DNA of 43,640 nucleotides from contig JADHXD010000021.1 in NCBI GenBank assembly GCA_016783145.1, forward strand, positions 1 through 43,640, written 5' to 3'. The notes below the pieces were generated by a model. That model was not told where the DNA came from. It searched no databases and was given only the letters and a program-made list of their open reading frames with translations. The stretch is from Anaerolineae bacterium (lineage in GTDB: Bacteria > Chloroflexota > Anaerolineae > JAFGEY01). A program made the position numbers and the translations under genes. Shown here piece after piece: positions 40,056 through 43,640 of this stretch (positions within the stretch are counted from its first letter, which is position 1; each line of letters begins with the position of its first letter).

Positions 40056-40823
40056 CTAGCGTGCAAAGAGTGGCCAGATCACGTGCCAGGCGATGTCTGC
40101 CCAAAAGTGCACGCCCACCGCGGCAACCAGGCCATCGCGAGCATATCGTTCGCCGGCGACCAGGCCCAGCAAGCCGTTGAGGAGCAGCAGTTCAGCCAGC
40201 ACGGCCCGCGGCAGCTCGGCAAGTGTCGATGCACCAAGCAAGAACATGGCCGCCGGAAGATGGGCGGCAGCGAAAACCAGGGCGCCGGCAACGTTGCCGA
40301 TCCAGATGGCTAGCCCGGTCAACCGCCAGCGTCTCAACAGCAGATTCCACAGAAAAGCCCACAAGCTCATCACAAAGGCGCGGTACAGGATCTCCTCGCC
40401 GATACCCGCGGTCGCGGAGGCGATCAAGGACATCGGGAACGGGGGGTGCGAGAAACCATCCCAATCCCTGGCAGTGGAGAACGCCAGATCGGCGAGGCTG
40501 ATCACCCCGCCCACGATCAGGCCCAGGAGCATGGGCCTTCCGACCCACCTACGCCACCCGGCCCCCTCACGATACACGCCCGGGAGCTCCAGCTTTCGGG
40601 CACACCACAGCCCTGCCAGCCCGAGCAGGCCATAGAGCACGAGGATGATGCCCGCGTTGGCCAAGCCCAGCACCCACGCCGGCACATTCGCCAGAGATGG
40701 GGAGAGCTCCTGTCCCTCAGGAAGACCCTGCAGCAGGCCCAAAGCATAGGCCAGGAAGGCCAGCAGGGCGTTGGCACACAGCAGTACGGCGAACACTGTA
40801 AGCTGGCTGCGCTGTTCTCGCAT
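40056..40823 (-). CDS. CPBP-family intramembrane glutamic endopeptidase
   Basis: A 255-residue polytopic membrane protein of the Rce1/CAAX-like (Abi) family. It has about seven hydrophobic segments and all three conserved motifs: GIGEEILYRAF (motif 1, E-E-x3-R), FAAAHLP (motif 2) and VGVHFWADIAWHV (motif 3). Bacterial members cleave membrane-proximal peptides, mature bacteriocins or give immunity to them. ATG 40823 is chosen because GGGAGAGAG precedes it; a start at 40892 would add a hydrophilic tail. It follows the RraA-like gene by about 90 bases on the same strand. No bacteriocin gene is visible nearby. Confidence 0.88.
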   Translation of the reverse strand: MREQRSQLTVFAVLLCANALLAFLAYALGLLQGLPEGQELSPSLANVPAWVLGLANAGIILVLYGLLGLAGLWCARKLELPGVYREGAGWRRWVGRPMLLGLIVGGVISLADLAFSTARDWDGFSHPPFPMSLIASATAGIGEEILYRAFVMSLWAFLWNLLLRRWRLTGLAIWIGNVAGALVFAAAHLPAAMFLLGASTLAELPRAVLAELLLLNGLLGLVAGERYARDGLVAAVGVHFWADIAWHVIWPLFAR

Positions 40824-40915
40824 CTCTCTCCCTTTCCGATCGCGTGCATCCCGACCCACCGCGGGCAGGAGAGACGATCCCCCTCTATCCACGCCAGGTG
40901 GAGCGGGCGAATGGG

Positions 40916-41590
40916 CTACAGCACGCCATAGGTGTCGTACATCTCGCGCAGGGTCTTGCCCGCCAGCAGGCCCGCGCGAGTCAGCGATTCCTTCCCCACC
41001 TTGTCACGAGCCAGCTCCAGGACCTCCCGCTCGACCGCGTTGGGGATGACGACGATGCCGTCATAGTCGGCAAAGACAAGCTCGCCCGGACGGACCAGGA
41101 CCTCACCGCATCTCACCGGCACATCGCAGGCTTCCACCCTGCCCCTTCCCATCGAGTCGAGCGGCCGGATCCCGGCATAGTACACCGGGAAGCCCATCTC
41201 GATGATCCGCACACAGTCTCGGATCTGGCTGTCGCACACGCAGCCCACGGCTCCGTTTCGCTTCGCCACGGTAGACAGCAGCTCTCCCCAAGGTGCATTG
41301 GTGCCCGCGTGATCGGTAGAGTGGACGGCCACGTCGCCAGGGCGCAGGTCATCCACTGCCTCGATCTCCAGGCCGTATGGGGCCTCGTCTACGACATAGT
41401 CCACCTCCATCCAGCGGATGGTGCGGGCGCGACCAACAAAACCACAGTTGCGGATGTCGGGCAAGAGCGGCCTCAGCCGCTGGTGCATCGCCTGCTCGCG
41501 ATACCCCAGAGAGTCGAGTATGTCGCATACAGCGGCGACGTAGAGGTGTTCCTTGATAAAGTTCAAGATCTCTTCATCTGTCTCGAACAT
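40916..41590 (-). CDS. RraA-like aldolase (HMG/CHA aldolase family)
   Basis: A 224-residue RraA-fold protein. It contains VCDILDSLGYREQAMHQRLRP, GRARTI, DLRPGDVAVHSTDHAGTNAPWGELLSTVAKRNGAVGC, then DSQIRDCVRI with the R-D pair that binds the pyruvate carboxylate and Mg2+ in true aldolases, and FADYDGIVVIP. These features favour a 4-hydroxy-4-methyl-2-oxoglutarate/4-carboxy-4-hydroxy-2-oxoadipate aldolase over the RNase E regulator. ATG 41590 is preceded by AAGGAG. An amidohydrolase remnant lies directly upstream behind a good promoter, and a GalB-like hydratase is encoded at 19930, so a tricarboxylate-type aldol cleavage is plausible. Confidence 0.82.
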   Translation of the reverse strand: MFETDEEILNFIKEHLYVAAVCDILDSLGYREQAMHQRLRPLLPDIRNCGFVGRARTIRWMEVDYVVDEAPYGLEIEAVDDLRPGDVAVHSTDHAGTNAPWGELLSTVAKRNGAVGCVCDSQIRDCVRIIEMGFPVYYAGIRPLDSMGRGRVEACDVPVRCGEVLVRPGELVFADYDGIVVIPNAVEREVLELARDKVGKESLTRAGLLAGKTLREMYDTYGVL

Positions 41591-41646
41591 CGATCCACTC
41601 CTTATCCGGCCGCAGCGCCGATCGGTCGCGTGGCCAAAGCACGCTC

Positions 41647-41893
41647 CTATGGCTCGATACCCAGCAGGCTCAACGCGTCCCGCGCCAGGATCGCCTCGGC
41701 CACCTCGTCCGAGACCCTGGGCAGAGAGCTGTCACCGATGATGTGGTTGACCTGTCGCATGCCGTTTATCGACTCCTCTGACCTGGTAAAGGGATAGTCC
41801 GTCCCAAAGAGCAGCTTGTGCGTGATCCCGTACTCCTGGGCGAGGATCATCATGTTGTGGCTGCCCGTCCTGCCCCAAGCGTGCAGCCCAGGC
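41647..41893 (-). pseudogene. Amidohydrolase (metal-dependent) C-terminal remnant
   Basis: The frame reads GLHAWGRTGSHNMMILAQEY, then GITHKLLFGTDYPFTRSEES and ends RDALSLLGIEP. LLFGTDYPF is the conserved last metal/catalytic Asp block of amidohydrolase_2 enzymes (250-300 residues), and the NALSLLGI-like end is typical. Only the last 82 or so residues remain. Homology stops exactly where a TATAAT box begins at 41894. A deletion seems to have removed the first two thirds and left the promoter next to the 3' end. The downstream RraA-like gene would still be transcribed. Confidence 0.7.
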
Positions 41894-41922
41894 ATTATAC
41901 ACCGCCGCCCCGGGCAGATCAA
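41894..41922 (-). promoter_or_regulatory. Promoter reading into the amidohydrolase remnant and RraA-like gene
   Basis: On the minus strand TTGATC (41922-41917), a 17-base spacer and TATAAT (41899-41894). It directly abuts the broken coding sequence and shares the GTG-TATAAT-GCC context of the lipoprotein promoter at 29467. Confidence 0.65.
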
Positions 41923-41954
41923 GCGCGGTCTATCCAAGAACGGCCAGTCTGTGG

Positions 41955-41960
41955 TATACT
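41955..41960 (+). promoter_or_regulatory. -10 element for the UroD-family gene at 41999
   Basis: TATACT (41955-41960) with an extended TGG; no clear -35. The leader would be about 32 bases, containing GAGAGGAGG before ATG 41999. Confidence 0.45.
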
Positions 41961-41998
41961 TGGTGGCACAGGCTCCCCAAACCGAGAGGAGGACAGGG

Positions 41999-43105
41999 AT
42001 GGAACGCTGTGAACGTTTCTTGGCTGCGGTCAGGCGGGAGGTGCCCGACCGTGTGCCCATGTTCGACTTTTTGTTTCAGCAGCCGCTCTACCAGGAACTC
42101 ATTGGTCACCGCCCCGCGGCCTACAATGGCTCAGATGCCGTCCGCTGCGCGCTGGCCCTGGACCACGATGGCGTATGGCTGCCTTTCGGTGGGTTCAGCG
42201 GCTACCGGCCCGAATACCTGGCGGAGAACGTCTACCGGGACGAATGGGGCACCGTCTACCAAAAGAACGAGTCATCGTGGCCCATCGATGCTCCCATCGC
42301 CTATCCGATCCGCACGCGCGCCGACCTCAGAGGCTACCGCGCACCCGACCCCTCCCTGCCAGGCCGCGTTGCCGAGATCGAGATCGCGCGTGAACTGTAC
42401 CACGACGGCATCGCCTTGCTGGGCGGCGTGCAAGGGCCGTTGACCACACTCTGGCTGCTGATGGGGTACGAAGCCATCTCCTACGCTCTGTACGACGATC
42501 CCGCGCTGATTGCCGAGCTGTGCGATCTGTCCAACGAGTTCTTTGTGGAGGCCGCCCGGCGCTCCGTTGGGGCGGGCTGCGCCGCCATCTGGGTAAGCGA
42601 GGACCTGGGCGACAGCAGCCGAGGCTTCTTCCAGCTGGAGCACTACCGCCGCTACCTACTGCCCCCATTCACGGAACTCGTGGACGAGATCGACGGGCTG
42701 GGCGTCCCGGTTCTCCTTCATTCCTGCGGGCACATCACAGACTACCTGGACGACCTCGCCCAGACCCAGATCGCCGCGATCCATCCACTGCAGCGCACCG
42801 CCGGCATGGACCTTGCCGCGGTCAAAGAAGGCTATGGAGACCGCTTCTGCCTCATCGGCAACATCGACTCCTCGCGGACCCTGCCCTACGGCACGCCTGA
42901 GCAGGTCGCGGCCGAGGTACGAGAGGCCATCGATATCGCCGCACCGGGCGGAGGCTACATCCTCGCCTCCGACCACTCGCTGCACGATGGCATCCCGGTG
43001 GAGAACATCCTCACCATGTTCCAGGTCGGCGCCGAGTATGGTCGGAGCTTCTACACCCGGCAGCCCGAGCGGCTGTTCCCTGACCGCCCGCCGCGCGCGG
43101 GATAG
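41999..43105 (+). CDS. UroD/MtaA-superfamily protein (paralogue 3)
   Basis: A 368-residue protein beginning MERCERFLAAVRREVPDRVP, the usual start of UroD/MtaA family members. Other blocks: AIWVSEDLGDSSRGFFQLEHYRRYLLPPF, VLLHSCGHITDYLDDLAQTQIAAIHPLQ, FCLIGNIDSS, and the C-terminal GGGYILASDHSLHDGIPVENI. HSCG matches the zinc-binding H-x-C-G of methylcobamide:thiol methyltransferases. It is not a canonical uroporphyrinogen decarboxylase. ATG 41999 follows GAGGAGG; a frame from 41816 lacks signals. A zinc alcohol dehydrogenase gene follows 17 bases downstream, so the two are probably co-transcribed. Confidence 0.85.
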   Translation: MERCERFLAAVRREVPDRVPMFDFLFQQPLYQELIGHRPAAYNGSDAVRCALALDHDGVWLPFGGFSGYRPEYLAENVYRDEWGTVYQKNESSWPIDAPIAYPIRTRADLRGYRAPDPSLPGRVAEIEIARELYHDGIALLGGVQGPLTTLWLLMGYEAISYALYDDPALIAELCDLSNEFFVEAARRSVGAGCAAIWVSEDLGDSSRGFFQLEHYRRYLLPPFTELVDEIDGLGVPVLLHSCGHITDYLDDLAQTQIAAIHPLQRTAGMDLAAVKEGYGDRFCLIGNIDSSRTLPYGTPEQVAAEVREAIDIAAPGGGYILASDHSLHDGIPVENILTMFQVGAEYGRSFYTRQPERLFPDRPPRAG

Positions 43106-43122
43106 AGATGCATAGAGAGCAG

Positions 43123-43640
43123 ATGACGATGAAAACCAAGGCAGCAGTGTTGTATGAGGCTGGATCTCCCCTCACAGTGGATGAGGTCGAGCTGGGTGGG
43201 CCGGGTCCGAACGAGGTATTGGTGCGGGTAGCGGCATGCGGCGTATGCCACAGCGACCTGCACATCCTCAGAGGCGAGTGGGCAAACTTTGACCCACCGA
43301 TTGTCGTCGGGCACGAAGGCGCGGGCATCGTGGAGCGCGTTGGCAAGGGTGTGGACACCGTTGCGCCGGGGGATCCAGTCGTCCTCGGTTGGAAGCCGCG
43401 CTGCGGAGCGTGCCGGTATTGCATCGCCGGCCAGCCGCACCTGTGCGAGAGCCCGCCCCTACTCGCGGAGGGCAGTTCGCTCACTGTGGCCGGGACCAAG
43501 GCCAACCGGATGCTGACCTCAGCCTACTTTGCCGAATATGCCGTCGTGCCCAAGTCCGTCGCTATTCCGATCCGCCGCGACATGCCCCTGGACCTGGCTT
43601 CACTCCTTGGCTGCGCGGTGATGACGGGGGTTGGCGCTGC
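43123..43640 (+). CDS. Zinc-dependent alcohol dehydrogenase (MDR superfamily), 5' part
   Basis: An open frame running off the window (172 residues seen; family length about 350-380). Catalytic zinc ligands: Cys in AACGVCHSDLHIL and His-Glu in VVGHEGAGIVERVG. The structural zinc site is C-G-A-C-R-Y-C-x7-C (RCGACRYCIAGQPHLC). The final residues LLGCAVMTGVGA carry the third catalytic Cys and the hinge before the Rossmann domain. This resembles class III/aryl-alcohol type enzymes. Starts at 43123 (MTMKTK) and 43129 (MKTK) are equally possible. It is 17 bases downstream of a UroD-family gene. NAD binding lies beyond the window. Confidence 0.9.
   Translation, partial: MTMKTKAAVLYEAGSPLTVDEVELGGPGPNEVLVRVAACGVCHSDLHILRGEWANFDPPIVVGHEGAGIVERVGKGVDTVAPGDPVVLGWKPRCGACRYCIAGQPHLCESPPLLAEGSSLTVAGTKANRMLTSAYFAEYAVVPKSVAIPIRRDMPLDLASLLGCAVMTGVGA

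Noticed and set aside
1..43640. tRNA or rRNA genes
   Set aside because: I scanned for T-arm GTTCGA-type motifs in cloverleaf context and for rRNA-like conserved blocks and saw none; a tRNAscan/Infernal run would settle it.

Overview
The window is about 43.6 kb of GC-rich bacterial chromosome, densely coding on both strands. It probably comes from a Chloroflexota (Anaerolineae-like) anaerobe or facultative anaerobe. That placement is inferred from the gene mix: a divergent GroEL-like protein of a type I associate with Chloroflexota, GAF-rich histidine kinases, Tat lipoprotein sugar-binding proteins, a tungsten aldehyde:ferredoxin oxidoreductase, several UroD/MtaA-like methyltransferase-family proteins and one selenoprotein. 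No rRNA, tRNA, insertion sequence, prophage or CRISPR array was recognised.

Layout. 1-3.9 kb: a pteridine-reductase-like SDR followed by a folB remnant, msrA, an alpha/beta hydrolase and a site-2 protease with CBS domains. 3.9-9.8 kb (minus strand): a GH130-like glycosidase, a Tat lipoprotein sugar-binding protein, a Cache/HAMP/GAF/GAF histidine kinase and a stand-alone receiver, all behind one strong promoter; this looks like a glycan-sensing unit. 10-13.5 kb: a uracil-DNA-glycosylase-like gene, a decayed Tat signal remnant, and a lower-GC island of three minus-strand genes ending in a TumE-like protein (possible toxin-antitoxin-type module). 13.5-16.3 kb: a 34-codon ORF, a G-rich/C-rich skewed block, a strong promoter, a leader with overlapping alternative hairpins and an intrinsic terminator, then an N-terminally truncated GroEL-like protein overlapping by ATGA with a six-Asp-box beta-propeller.

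16.4-23.2 kb: sugar-acid catabolism (rhamnonate-dehydratase-like enolase; minus-strand operon uxuA, GalB-like PIG-L hydratase, GNAT, fucose-isomerase-like protein; a UroD-family gene). 23.3-26.5 kb: a two-component system split by a DUF433 antitoxin and a broken DUF5615 PIN-like toxin, preceded by two small membrane proteins. 26.6-31.3 kb: thiolase with a long structured leader, a second lipoprotein sugar-binding protein, four tandem hairpin repeats, and glycyl-tRNA synthetase. 31.5-43.6 kb: a UroD-family gene, an AOR-GH4 operon, a selenocysteine-containing iodothyronine-deiodinase-like protein followed by a phosphodiesterase and a second enolase-superfamily gene, a CPBP protease, an RraA-like aldolase with an amidohydrolase remnant, a third UroD-family gene and the start of a zinc alcohol dehydrogenase.

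The strongest observations are: (1) an in-frame UGA at codon 63 of a deiodinase-like thioredoxin-fold gene, immediately followed by a bacterial-type SECIS hairpin; (2) a GroEL-like protein lacking the ATP-binding N-terminus, translationally coupled to an Asp-box propeller and preceded by an attenuator-like leader; (3) the three-gene TumE-like island. Several genes survive only as fragments (folB, a Tat signal, DUF5615, an amidohydrolase), so this segment has had repeated local deletion and insertion.
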